From assembly GCF_964275005.1 (NCBI RefSeq), contig NC_092698.1:30095246-30159245 (forward strand): a DNA stretch of 64,000 bases, in the 5' to 3' direction. How positions within the stretch are numbered: position 1 is the first letter of the stretch; the number at the start of each line of letters is the position of its first letter. This document shows, piece after piece, positions 19,240 through 30,700 of the stretch. The translations under genes were made by a program, and so were the position numbers. The notes below the pieces were generated by a model. That model did no database searches. It saw only the letters and a program-made list of their open reading frames with translations, and was not told the DNA's origin. The DNA is from Diadema setosum. Lineage: Eukaryota; Echinodermata; Echinoidea; Diadematoida; Diadematidae.

Positions 19240-20080
19240 TGATATATACATATATATGTACATATGTATTAGTATTACAATGTATCATTATTATAAATGT
19301 GTTTCGTCTATATCTTAGGCGCTCAAAGCAGTAGACCAATATACCAGGATGAAAGAATTGCTCATGTGGTATTACGAACTTTCTTTATGCTTTGCAGCCA
19401 CTCTCTGTTGTCTCAAGATACATGAAAACTCTCTGTTCTGATTTGTCGCAGTGAAATATCGAGTGTCTTATGTCTTATGTTGCTATATAAACAAAATAAA
19501 TTCCTTATGTTCATTTCATCGTTCAGCACTCCCGGTCGAGCGAACAAGGATTGCTGACATGATGCGTTTGGTGTATGGTGTCTGGTGTTTGATTTTGTTT
19601 TTTAGTGTATTTCGCAGGGGACTGGGGCAAGAAATCGGCGCAAGGCTGCGAAGCTGAATGCGCGTATCTCTTAATCTCTGCTTCTGCCCAGGTGAGAACT
19701 GAAAGGCTTAGTGTGCCATCTATCCGCAAGGCGTGTTATCTCTCACCTAGATAATTGCGTTGGGGTTTCTTCCTTTTTAATGTCCTTCTTTTTGCTTCTG
19801 AAACGTATTTGCAAACTCAGAGATATGATGGAGCAGATATTCGTCGACAGGTGATGTTGCACCAAAAAATCGTATCAGCGAGTCGTTCTTGTATTCTTCT
19901 TGATTGCATCCAGTTTATCATTTAAACACCTTAACTACTGAAATTGAAATGGGAACGGACATATTCCACCATTCCCGTGACCCTGAACGATTAAGATTTC
20001 GATTGCGTTTGAACGAGTAACTCCATATGTTTATAAATTGTGTCACATTTATCACTTTGTAATGAGATGTATCATTTAAA
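19240..20080. other. Spacer with no supported feature
   Basis: Non-coding. Short open frames near 19451-19729 carry no motif that I recognise. Confidence 0.5.
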
Positions 20081-20089
20081 AAAAAAAAA

Positions 20090-20425
20090 TCGCTACCATG
20101 ACAACGTGACAAGACGTCAGAGAATGACGAGGACCTAAATTGGGTCTGAATTAGTAATTCTGAATCTATAAATTTAGTTACTTACATTACATTTAAGTAC
20201 TATTTCATTCACGTCATTGGAAATATGTGCATTTTCATAAATAACACGTTGCCATGACAACGGGTAAAGACATCAGAGAATAACTAGGACATTAATCGTA
20301 ATTGAGTGAATAATTCCAAATCGATAAAGTTAATCACTTCCCTTACATTTTAGTGTGGTATAATTGGATATCTATTTTTCAAAGTGCATTACCATGGCGA
20401 CCAGGAGAAGACGTCTGAGGTACCC
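20090..20425. repeat. Diverged tandem repeat, about 150-bp unit, two full copies plus a partial
   Basis: ACCATGACAACGTGACAAGACG (first 20 bases match the motif) near 20094 recurs as GCCATGACAACGGGTAAAGA near 20251 and as ACCATGGCGACCAGGAGAAG near 20389. Between them, CAGAGAATGACGAGGAC / CAGAGAATAACTAGGAC and TTACTTACATTACATTT / TCACTTCCCTTACATTT align in order. The units have diverged substantially, so the expansion is old. Confidence 0.7.
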
Positions 20426-20516
20426 AAAATTCACATCTGCTCAATGGAATATAAGTATATCAGTTATGCATGTGGTCGAGTTTGGTGCTTTTAGAAAAAT
20501 TTGAACAATCATATCA

Positions 20517-20964
20517 CTATGCCGCTGGACTATCTCCCATATTTTCTGTCTTCATGCAGGTGTATGCGATAGTGCAGAATACACCGTATAAGTAATTATC
20601 ATTATCCAGCAAGCACGGAGAAGAAGAAGAAATCAATTATCTTCGTAGATTGAGTTAGAGTTATCTTACGGAGATTAAGTGTGTAAATGAGAAAATGGAA
20701 TCAAAGGTAAACGATTGAGGAGCCACTGCGCGACGATGAAAGAAGTAATTTGAGGAAAAAAAAATCATCATTACACGTTGTTAAACGAGCTGTTCTAAGA
20801 ATGGACACATTGTGGTCTGACTTATGGAAATAGTGTAGCAATCGCCTGAAGAAGGTTGAAGATGATACATTAAGCATTGAAATGTCTCCTGTTTGCTATC
20901 TGTTTGCTATAACTTATAATGTTTCAATAGATAGGTCTGATATATTGGGCTATGCCGCTGGACT
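20517..20964. mobile_element. Segment flanked by a 15-bp direct repeat, possible retroposon insertion
   Basis: CTATGCCGCTGGACT occurs at 20517-20531 and again at 20950-20964, with about 420 bp between. A perfect 15-bp direct repeat at this distance is what a target-site duplication looks like. The internal sequence has no ORF. Near 20845-20885 is CCTGAAGAAGGTTGAAGATG followed by GAAATGTC, a pattern I have seen in retroposon 3' regions. The family is not identified. Confidence 0.5.
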
Positions 20965-21144
20965 GACACACAATGAATAATCAAAACTGCATTACCATGT
21001 TTTAGTGCACTCAGGGGTGCGCCAATAAAGAGAATGGCAACTTATTACCATGGGCCCGCATACCCTTCCTCCCCCACCCAAAATAGTCAAACAAACAAAA
21101 AACAAAGCAACAAAACAAAACAAAAACAAAAACAAAAAAACAAA

Positions 21145-21145
<1 letters not shown>

Positions 21146-21184
<39 letters not shown>
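21146..21184. repeat. (CA)n microsatellite
   Basis: Uninterrupted CA dinucleotides, preceded by a CAAAA-rich stretch. The surrounding 21000-22090 region also holds C tracts near 21341 and 21796 and a (CTT)n run near 21820, and has no supported gene. Confidence 0.9.
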
Positions 21185-21186
<2 letters not shown>

Positions 21187-22125
21187 CACTTTACGATACT
21201 TTGCACAATTACAGTTGCAACGCTTATCCGAAACCTGTAATATTCTTCGACACATCTACGCAAGCAAAGACAACAGTGATTCAGAAGAAACAAAGAACCC
21301 GAATCAAACATTTTTTCCAATCACCTTGATCGGGCGAATCCCCTCCCCCCCCCCCCCCCTCCTCCCACCCCGGCCACGCCGTGGACGCATCCTCATCTCC
21401 ATGGCTACTGTCGGCTGCAAAACTTTCTCTTGCCCGGATGGGTTCATCAGTTCACTCACTGTAAACTTACAAACATCCTTTTCTTTGGATGCATTCGTCT
21501 ATAACACTAGGGTGAATGCGGCCAGAAACGTGTTACGATACATTAGACATTCTTCAGAATACTGAACGACATTCCGCAAAATCGATATAAAGCACTCAAA
21601 GTCAAGCATCTGTGATAACACATAATATCCTATCGCAAAAACAGACCAGAATTCACGAAATAGATAACGCGAAAAGATAAGAAGTTGCTCATGACTTGGA
21701 AATGATTTGCGTGCCGCTAACTCGCCTGGAAATTCCACCGGAGGTCACGACCCTTCTAAGCCCGAACTTCCCGGTGGCGCGTTCCTCCCCCACCCCCCCC
21801 CCCCCATTTCCCCCTTTTCTTCTTCTTCTTCTTCTTCTGCTCCTTTTAAACACCAAGTCCAATAAAAGAATTGGCCAAAAGCAAAAACAAAATTTAGATA
21901 GCCTGTCATAATTAAACAAATACCCTTGTACTGGAATTGTTCATTTGCCAAAATGTGTGAGATTACTACAGTTCAGGCGTCAATATGACCTTCACAATGA
22001 TCAAAAGTTTAATGGTAACATATCTTTTCGTTTGCCTGAACATAAAACAGTCTTGTAAAATATGACTCCTCTGAGGGAAATACAAAAATTAATAAAGTGG
22101 TCGCGAAAATGGAATACATGCATGC

Positions 22126-22130
<5 letters not shown>

Positions 22131-22165
<35 letters not shown>

Positions 22166-22274
22166 GTGTGTGTAAATGCATACATGTACTGTACTCCATT
22201 TTCACTACCTCTTTGTGATTATATGTGTGTGTGTGTGTGTGTCAATGCATACATGTACTCCATTTTCACTACCT

Positions 22275-22313
<39 letters not shown>
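22131..22313. repeat. Compound (GT)n/(TA)n microsatellite with a 69-bp duplication
   Basis: (GT)n at 22131-22173 is followed by AATGCATACATGTACT and CTCCATTTTCACTACCTCTT. The same order repeats 69 bp later after a second (GT)n, and then runs into (TA)n at 22278-22313. A slippage-type duplication of the microsatellite and its flank explains this. Confidence 0.85.
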
Positions 22314-22316
<3 letters not shown>

Positions 22317-22983
22317 AGGGTACTAGGTCTCGCGCAGGGACGTAATGATCGCGCATAGCGTAACTGCGTATAGCAAGCAATATTACGCGTAGGACTAAGC
22401 GCAAAATTTGCCGATACGCCCATGGAATAAAAATACCTGACAACCGCTAAACATGAGAAGAAAGCAGGTAAGAAATTTTGATTTCAAACAAATTTTTCAC
22501 TAAATTTCTAATTTTTTGGAACAAATTTTTCACTAAATTTCCAATTTTTTACCTTATAATTTACCTACCTTAGCTTAAAATCTTTTTTTAAGGATGTTGT
22601 AGCCTAGACGTGTCGTCTCGCTTATTGTCTCGTTCGTATGATCGTAGCCGATAGAATTCGTAATTTGGTCGATCGATCGTTGATAATATTCTACGAAAGC
22701 CGAAGCACGCTACAGCCGCAGAGAGGGGCAGACACTTTCACGCATGAAACTACATAGGGCAGCTGCGCGATCTTTACATACCCCGAGAAGGTGAACGCAT
22801 AAAAAAAAGTCCGACATACAAACGGCGACAGCGCACTACTCCGTCATCGTATCATCAGGAGATTCTGGGAGGTGATTTTTCTGCATTTTCGTGATATTCA
22901 TTGAGAAATTCAGGTACGATTATGGAATAACTTTTATTATAAGAGCATTTCAAATTTTCGTGCGCGATATCTAGACCCCTCAA

Positions 22984-22984
<1 letters not shown>
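22314..22984. mobile_element. Element inserted in a (TA)n microsatellite, weak terminal inverted repeats
   Basis: The segment is bounded on both sides by long (TA)n tracts. Its ends are weakly inverted: GGGTACTAGGTCTCGCGC at the left against GGGGTCTAGATATCGCGC read back from the right. It is GC-richer inside than the neighbourhood, with no long ORF and an internal 26-bp-spaced repeat of ACAAATTTTTCACTAAATTT near 22487. A non-autonomous DNA element that inserted into, or spread with, a TA repeat is the simplest reading. Confidence 0.55.

Positions 22985-23033
<49 letters not shown>
22985..23033. repeat. (TA)n microsatellite
   Basis: About 48 bp of TA dinucleotide, forming the right boundary of the 22314-22984 segment. 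Confidence 0.9.
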
Positions 23034-23036
<3 letters not shown>

Positions 23037-23039
23037 ATA

Positions 23040-24780
23040 AGGTGCATGTGCGTTTGTGTGCAAGTGTGTGTGCTTTTTGTTTGTAAAATATTTGAATTCA
23101 ATAAACAGGCATCAACCATTATTCTGTACCTACTGATACCTACTGGTACCTACTGATCTATTTAAAACTAAACATACTATAAATAATATATACTGTATAT
23201 AAAAAGACTGGTCACTATCACTGACGTAATAATAATACACCTAAGTACGTAGTTGACTGGACAATGATGTATGGAGCAGCAAACATCGTACATTCAGCGT
23301 GTTCGCATTCCTACGTTGCCAAACCAAGGTAATGATTCTTTTCAGCGAGCACAGGTCATGCCGGGAAAAGGGGGATTTCTTGAGGTCCTCCGATATCCTA
23401 ATATCACATTCTTCTTCACTTGTCGGTAATCTGCTTCTATCAACCTTAGAAGATTCTTGCAGTATATGTACTTGGTAACAGTCTGTGTCATAGGGGTAGG
23501 GTGCATGTGCCAACAATTTACAAGGTGCGAGTAAAAACTGCCTCGAAACTAGCTGTTGCTGCCTTTCGTCACCAGGAGACGAAAGGCATTGCCTGAGAAC
23601 AGTCACTGCTTTCTTTCATTCTTTTCTATCAGTGCTTCTCGTTCATTGCTTTTTAGGGTTTTTATTTCAGCGGATGGTATGCAAACAAACTTGGAAGAGC
23701 TAACTTGTGAGAACTTCACAATAAATCATGCGCTCGTTTCATCCAAAAGAATATTTCGGTTGTCAAATAGCCCACCCTTAACTGTGAGCTCTCCATTCTT
23801 AATTTTTCAAATGGTTGTCATGAAAATAGTTTCACTGTGGCATTGATTGACCAAAGGTTTTGCATTTGACCAAGAGTTTACGCGGAAAGAAATTACCGAG
23901 GGCATTCCAACTACTGCTCACTTATTCAGGCAAATATTTCTGCTGCTAGGCAAGCGAGCACTCTGACCTTAAAATGTCTGTCTTCATTACAGTGACAAAT
24001 TGGTTAGTTGATTTTCTCAGTTGGAAGCGAACGATTTCAATAATCAATGCCATCTCCGGGAAAATTCCCCGTTGTCACATACATAACTCATTTGTGGCGC
24101 TTAACCATTTGTTTGCTCCCATTTTTCATTTTCTTTTTTCATACAGAATTCAAAGGATATTTTGTGTTGCCGCGCCTGCTGCTACAGTGATAAAGCAATA
24201 TCAATTGGACGTTTATGATGGAAATAACTTCAACTATACAAATACATGTATCATTTCATGGTTTCTGTCAATACAACACTGGTATAATTATGAAAATAGA
24301 AAATCTACGCGACCGTGGATCTCTGCTGACGGCAGGTGTGCATCTGTCTGAAAACTTATTTGCAAAGGCACAAACGAATGTATATGCATAGTCTAGCACA
24401 CACATACACACATACAGACAAACACACACACATGAGGAACTGGTAGCAGAGATACAATTGTTACTTTACTCTGCATTTTTTTCCCCCAAAATTCTGTGTT
24501 CTCTTCGTTCTATACAGAAACTTATCTCCAGCAATTGAAGACCATAATACAGTATCATTTCAGACTCACTTAACAGGAATGTCACTTTAATGGGATAATG
24601 TTGCTGTAAAATTTCCGTGGCACGTTTTCACTGCTTAAGGAAGATGAGATATTGGTTGCAGGGTACAATGGAAATGCCATACAATTCAACAAATGGAAGA
24701 GAATAATTTGATGTATGTGTGGAGAAAGAGCCACTAAAAGGCTTCTAGATTAAAAATAACAACTACAAATCAGCAGGCTG
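23040..24780. other. Spacer with no supported gene; small hairpin at 23555
   Basis: Two open frames (minus 23241-23606, 121 codons; plus 23974-24351, 125 codons) have no motif I recognise, lie in AT-rich sequence and lack convincing splice context, so they are not called. A short hairpin, CTTTCGTC paired with GACGAAAG, lies at about 23562-23583. Confidence 0.5.
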
Positions 24781-24784
24781 AGCA

Positions 24785-25275
24785 TTAACTCTTTATGTGC
24801 CACGGTGTACCCCCCCCCCCCAGTGCCACATAATTCTGAGACTGCTACATAGGCATGCTTTGGTGAAACATTCTGTTTTTCAAATGTACGTAACTTCTCA
24901 TAGCTTTTTATTATGCTGGACATGTAACGAGCAAATCTGAAGGGAAAATGCAAAGCTTTGCTTTGATGTAAATTTTATGACAAATCTATATCTATTTTTC
25001 TTTCAAATGACCATCAGATCCATGGGTTTTGCACACAAAGCAGTGACAGAAACTTAGAATTTACTCGCAAACCCAACAGGTAACACCACTTGATATCTAA
25101 CCACCACATAATGCAAGCTACATGTGATAGGAATATAACGGGGAGCGACGCTTTCCTTGCACTGTGCATTTGGCAATTTATCGATCAGGGTGGGTTTGTG
25201 CGTTTGAGCAAAACATGTGAAGTTGACATGCTGTCGACTGAGTCTCACAAATGAACAGGGCACACAAAGAGTTAA
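24785..25275. mobile_element. TTAA-flanked MITE of about 490 bp
   Basis: The left end reads TTAACTCTTTATGTGCCACG and the right end reads back as TTAACTCTTTGTGTGCCCTG, both bounded by TTAA. No ORF of note lies inside; a C tract follows the left arm. TTAA sites suggest a piggyBac-type non-autonomous element. Confidence 0.75.
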
Positions 25276-25366
25276 TTAGACAGCAATTCACAAAATCACA
25301 GCTGTTCCACACACTTAGCCATCAAGCAATATAATGCATCAGGTGGTCCAGCCCTCTGTGCCAAGC

Positions 25367-25690
25367 GGTAAGCACTATTTGGGCACCCGTCCCGCTTCAT
25401 CATGAATATTCATCAGGCAGTAAGATACTGTACTAGTAAATGGCAGAACGCTGGATATGTGCTATATGAATGTAAAAACGTATCGCCGGGAAATGTAAAA
25501 TTCTCGAAAATTGCATCAACGGGGAATGTAAAAACGTCTTGCCGGGAGATGGAAAAATGTTCAGTTTTGCCGAGAAACTTAAAAACGCTGCTGGGAAATG
25601 TAAAAATTATGTATTTCCACGGTATTACGGCTACCTGTAGATGATGAATATTCATGATGAAGCGGAACAGGTGCCCAAATAGTGCTTACC
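25367..25690. mobile_element. MITE with 48-bp inverted repeats and a 9-bp target duplication
   Basis: The ends read GGTAAGCACTATTTGGGCAC and its complement, continuing through CGCTTCATCATGAATATTCATC on both arms. Flanks are GTGCCAAGC (25358-25366) and ATGCCAAGC (25691-25699), a 9-bp direct repeat with one mismatch. The interior has four to five degenerate copies of CCGGGAAATGTAAAAAC. The 9-bp duplication suggests a Mutator-like element, but this is inference from length alone. Confidence 0.8.
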
Positions 25691-25699
25691 ATGCCAAGC

Positions 25700-27419
25700 C
25701 ATGTTCAAAGCTTGGAAGCTTTGAACATACTCCTAATACTATTAAAGTTAACTATGCGGCTCTACAACCAAATGTTTGCAGCTACATGTACATAGTGATA
25801 GTCCAAGACAGGGATTATGAATATTCAAGTTGACAGAAGTTGCTTGGTATATATGCCCATGTACTGAAACCTTTATGGGGGTGTGGGGATGATTCAATAT
25901 CTGACCTTCTTTCATGGGAAGCACTGCTCTATCACGACAAGTGGCTCAAGTCATTCCACCTATAATATTGGATACCACTGGTAGATATTTTTACAATCCA
26001 AAATAATGGATATAACACATGTGCTCTCTTAAGCTATCTGTTGGATGCTTAAATACCACATTTCTCAGGCAACTTGGAGTCTTATTGCCAAGCAGGATAA
26101 GAAATGTGTGTTTACAATTTTTTTGGAAAATATTGAAAAAGTTGAAATAGAGGCCAGCGACAATTACTATTCACTACACTCAATATTTCTACATGTATTT
26201 GTAAATTATCATATGGCAATCTATGGTAAATCATCAATGGCAATTCACTTCTCAAACTTCCTAACATGAAGAAGGTATTAATGGTGGAAATTAACAGTAG
26301 TAGCATACTTAAAAGGTCCTACCCAACAAATATTACAAACATTACACTGCAGAATGACCTGGTAGCTAAAGAGCAATCTTAATAGGTCAAGACATGCTGT
26401 GCAACCGAGAAGACAGCAGTGAACATTTCTTGGGAGGCTTAAAGGCGCCTCTAAACTTTCTCCAGGTAAATGGGTGATTTCTCATCTTATCACCAAAACT
26501 TAAATCTCAAGTGCTCTAAATGCAGATTCAATGCATTCATGACTGTCATTTTCCAATGAGCTACATCATTGATCTTTCAAATATTTTAAATTCTGATGTA
26601 TTTCGTTTGTTGTTTTTTCTCATAACAATACAATATTGTGGAAAGTGTACAGTGTGGGATGCTGTGATATATTTATTCCTTCAGGCAAACAAACTTAAGC
26701 TATTGATATCAATCAAGAACAGCATAAGAATAAATAGGCACAGTGTGGGCATGAAAAGAACACTGGAAACATATCAGAAATGCATGGTGGGTGTCTTTAC
26801 CTCTTCTGGCCTGATTTGTTTGTTGTTGTTTTTTTCTCTCTCTCTTTTAGTTTGGTTCGTTATGTATTGAGGGGTCAGATTTTCTGTGAATCCATCACAA
26901 ATCTAAGAGACAAACAGTCTGGATAAAGTCAGACTTCCACTTCAAGTGGGGAATTAAGTTTGGATTCAACAATTAATGTTCTGCAATGCCCACTCAATAT
27001 ACAACTTCTCATGAACAAGAGGGAGAAAAAAAAGGCTTAGAATCTAACGAGGTAACCATATATATGAAAAGAGAATGGTCTATTGCAAAGTTTTAGCCAT
27101 TCATATCAAATTTAACATGGCCTAAGTTCAGGTTTCCAACAGACACACTTCACTATGTCCTGAGTGTGGGTAGATCTGGAGCTGCAATGTGCATACAGGG
27201 AGGGCATCCAATACAGCATCAAGACAGTCTCATGCGCTTTGACCTGCTTGTATAAACCCTGGAGTTGAACATGACAAGAAGGTAAGTCTTCCGGTGCAGT
27301 GAAAGTTGTCAAGGTGATCCGTCAGTCCAAGTAATGTCCATTGACACCAACTCCGTGGCTTCAAACCATAAGAGCATCAGCTAAGTTCATTGTCTCTTAT
27401 TTGGGGCTACTGTCCATCG
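25700..27419. other. VPS72 3' flank; candidate 3' UTR, otherwise nothing recognised
   Basis: Read on the minus strand this follows the VPS72 stop. A minus-strand AATAAA (plus-strand TTTATT at 26672-26677) lies about 745 bp past the stop and is a candidate polyadenylation signal. No other gene or repeat is evident between 25700 and 27419. Confidence 0.4.
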
Positions 27420-27732
27420 TCATGACTCGGAGGAGCTTGCCGAACTTTTTGACCTCCGCTTCGGCGGTTCCCCGGACATGGCGGCTGCGATCTCCGTTGC
27501 GTAGGTCTCCCGTATGATCTTGTACGCCTGCTTCGTGGCGAACGGGATGCCTGTGACGGGGTCGACGTAGCGGGCCGGGTACCTTGTGATGGGGCACAGC
27601 TGCTTGGGCTGGGCTCGCTTCTTGCCTCGGGGGAAGGTGTCCTTGAACATCTGTGGGTCACTGTAGGTGATGAAATTCCTGCTGCACTTTTCAGTCACCT
27701 TCGTTCTCACTGTCTTCTCTGATCCTGATGAT
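27420..27732 (-). CDS. VPS72: VPS72 exon 6 (YL1_C domain, stop)
   Basis: A TATGCAG acceptor precedes 313 bp ending in TGA at 27422-27420. It encodes CSRNFITYSDPQMFKDTFPR, the YL1_C motif LCPITRYPARYVDPVTG, and ATKQAYKIIRETYATEIAAA, then a basic/Ser tail. YL1_C is the family's signature domain and contacts the remodeller scaffold. This is the most GC-rich exon. Confidence 0.97.
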
Positions 27733-30700
27733 CTGCATATCAAAGTATGTTTTAGTTGCATCAATACAACGTTCAGAATTTAAACTTTGTATAAGTCTAT
27801 CTGATTAACATATGTGAAGTAACCAGTCACAATAAATTAAAGGGTGTGTACAATTCTGGTTGAGGTGAGGATTTAGCTTTTAACGTTTTGCGAGATATTC
27901 AGAAAGCACTCTATGAGATGTCAAAGAGCATGCAATTCTAAGGGGTATCAGAAGTTTATTTGTTGAAAATCAGTTTTGAAATGGCTGAGATATCCAAAAA
28001 CAAGGTGAAACACAGAGATCCTAATAAAAGGTGTGGCCTGTCACCTTTTATCATTATCACTTTGTTGGGTATCTCAGCCATTTGAAAACCAATTTTCATC
28101 AAATAAATGTTGAATCCTTCTTAAAATTACATGCTCTTTCATATTTCATAAGAGGTTTCTCCTTATCTCACTTATTAATGTTATAAACCTGAATCCCCAC
28201 CTCAACCAGTACTGTACAGTCCCTTTAAGAATTTGTTTGAAGCACACATAAGCCATTGACTCACATTTGATCAATCTTATAATTGACTGCTTGCAGCCCT
28301 TACAGTATAATGTAAAGCAAGATTTTTTTTTTTTTTTTTTTTTTTGGTGGTGGTGGTGGCATGAAATTATCGCAAAATGGAGTCCATGGCCATTTTTGCG
28401 AATTGCCACTGGCTTTCAATACATACAGTGTAGACAAGAACTTTTGCCTGCATTTTGATTTTTGCTTATCTTGGCTCTAGTGAAATTCACAAAATTAACA
28501 AATGTGAACATTTCTGGATTTACAGTAAGCTCCAGAGCTCTTCTAATTCATACATGTAACAGTAGCATATATGCAGAGAAACTTCAAAATTCATACATTT
28601 TGAACAGATTGTCTGATTTTCCTAAAACTTTCACTGATGTCTTCTACTAAATGTTGCTGCATTTTCTCAATCCTTATGTATATTAAGGTGAACTTATCCA
28701 TTAAGTATTATCCCTTTTCACGCACACACACACAAACACACACATATAAAAATTGTCTAACTTTCATAATATGCACACATGAGCTGCAGGAGGTAAAATT
28801 TTCCATGCGTTCTTCATTTCACAAATGCCAGTCAACATACGAAAGTCGCAAAAATATAAAGACACCTTGGAATACACGACGTATATTTTAAAGGTCAGCA
28901 TCAACTCACACTGCCTCAGCTTTGTCCACTTTGTCAACATTGATGTTGCCAACTTCCTGTATCTTGGGCGTGGTTGGCATGGTGATGGAATGGAATCGGA
29001 TGAAGGGGCCGGTAAAGGCTTTCTTGAACACTTTCGTCTTCTTCTTCTCCTCCTCCAGCTGTTGGAAGAGATCTGGATGCAGATTTCAAGAGGAGAAAAA
29101 AGGGAGGAAAGAGAAAGTGGGAGATGAAATTCTGATTTTTCAGGTCATGGTGACAATGATGAAAGAGTTCCTTTTGAGGAGGTTGCCCCAACTTTCCATT
29201 ACCTCTACAAACTAGGACAATTTTAATGCCCCCTGCAACACAAAATATCACTGACAATTAATCATCAGTGAAACATACCACGCCATGTAATCCACAGTCA
29301 CAGTGACCTGGTCAAAAGTAAAATTAGCTAATTTGTGTTTTCAATAGATTTTTTTTTTTCTATATGAAATGAACAACAAGAAATATGTCCATGTTAACTA
29401 ACATGCCTTGTCATTCTAAATCAAAGGCAATCGATGCCCCTGTACTTTGAGGTGTAATGCCACATTGCATTCTTAAGAAATATGCTTATCAAAATCAGGA
29501 CAAACATTTGTTAAACTATTGCATAGGTGAAGATATTACAGAATACTACCTGGTTCGGCAAAAATGATAATGACACACCAAAAATCAACTCCTATTTTGA
29601 TACTGGAGAGGTGAAACAGTAGGTCCATGTTATCTTTATTGTTCTGTTGCCTTTCTGCTTTTTAAAGTCAAAACATATAGTTCTTGTGTGCCACGCAGAA
29701 CTGTCAATTTTTGCTCCAGAATGTACACATATGTATAAGAAATGTGTTGAATAATGCTGTCATAACACAATTTAAAATGGGTTATGACGAAAATGTGAAA
29801 TATTAGCCAAAAAGCTTCACCGCAAGTACTCCAATTTCAGAGCTTACCCAATCACGGTTGCTACATGATATTCTATATATTTGATTATATCGATTCCAAT
29901 ATATCTGGCCACAGCGATATCCGTTGCACATGAGTCTGCATGCAATTTAATACTGCTGCTTGGACACAATTCGATCATCATGTAACAGCACCGTCCTACA
30001 TACTCAATATTGCACACAGAGGGCGCTTCAGAACTAAAAGTCAGTACACAGACTTTTATCATCCTTTTGATCTCCAAATAATACAAAACAACTCATTCTC
30101 TCAGCAAATTACATCAGCCAGAGAAGTTTTTTGGTAGAGCTTTCCCACACATTGCAAGCAAATTCCAAATGGTAGAAGAAGACTTTTGAGCCCTTTCATG
30201 TACTATGGTTTAGTCTTCAAATGTCAAGTGATGTGGACAAAAAAAAAACACTTGCAATTTCAATTTCTCTTTTATATCTAGTCACATTCATCACACAAAA
30301 TAGAGCACGTCATTGAAAAGCAAGAACTGACTGTGGTTGTTGGGTTTTGTTTTAATCTGGTTATGAGGGAAGCAATCTTTCAGGCTTTGACAGAAATGTA
30401 TTGCCATGGTCATTGTATGAGATCCGTCCAGACTACAGTTCTTCATCAATGGTGTGGATGAATGGAAAAATGGATGAATGGGTGAATGGATGAATGGAAG
30501 AAAAGGAAAGCAGCCTTACACAGCGAGTGCAGGTTTTTCTTCTCCGTGATCTTGGCCTCAGCCAGGAGCTCCTCCTGCGTCAGTCGTCTCATCTCGGGGA
30601 CGTTCTTCCTCGAGTGCTGCTGCTTCATGATGCGGGCCTTGGTCTCGCGCTCCTTGATCCGCATCTCAAACTCGTTGACTCGCTGGACGGTGGACCGCCT

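Noticed and set aside
18468-19339. Tyr/Ile/Cys-rich ORFs.
   Set aside because: Translations of (CATA)n and the AT pentamer microsatellite.
23241-24351. Two ORFs of 121 and 125 codons on opposite strands.
   Set aside because: No family motif and no splice or promoter context. Such lengths occur by chance in 64 kb.
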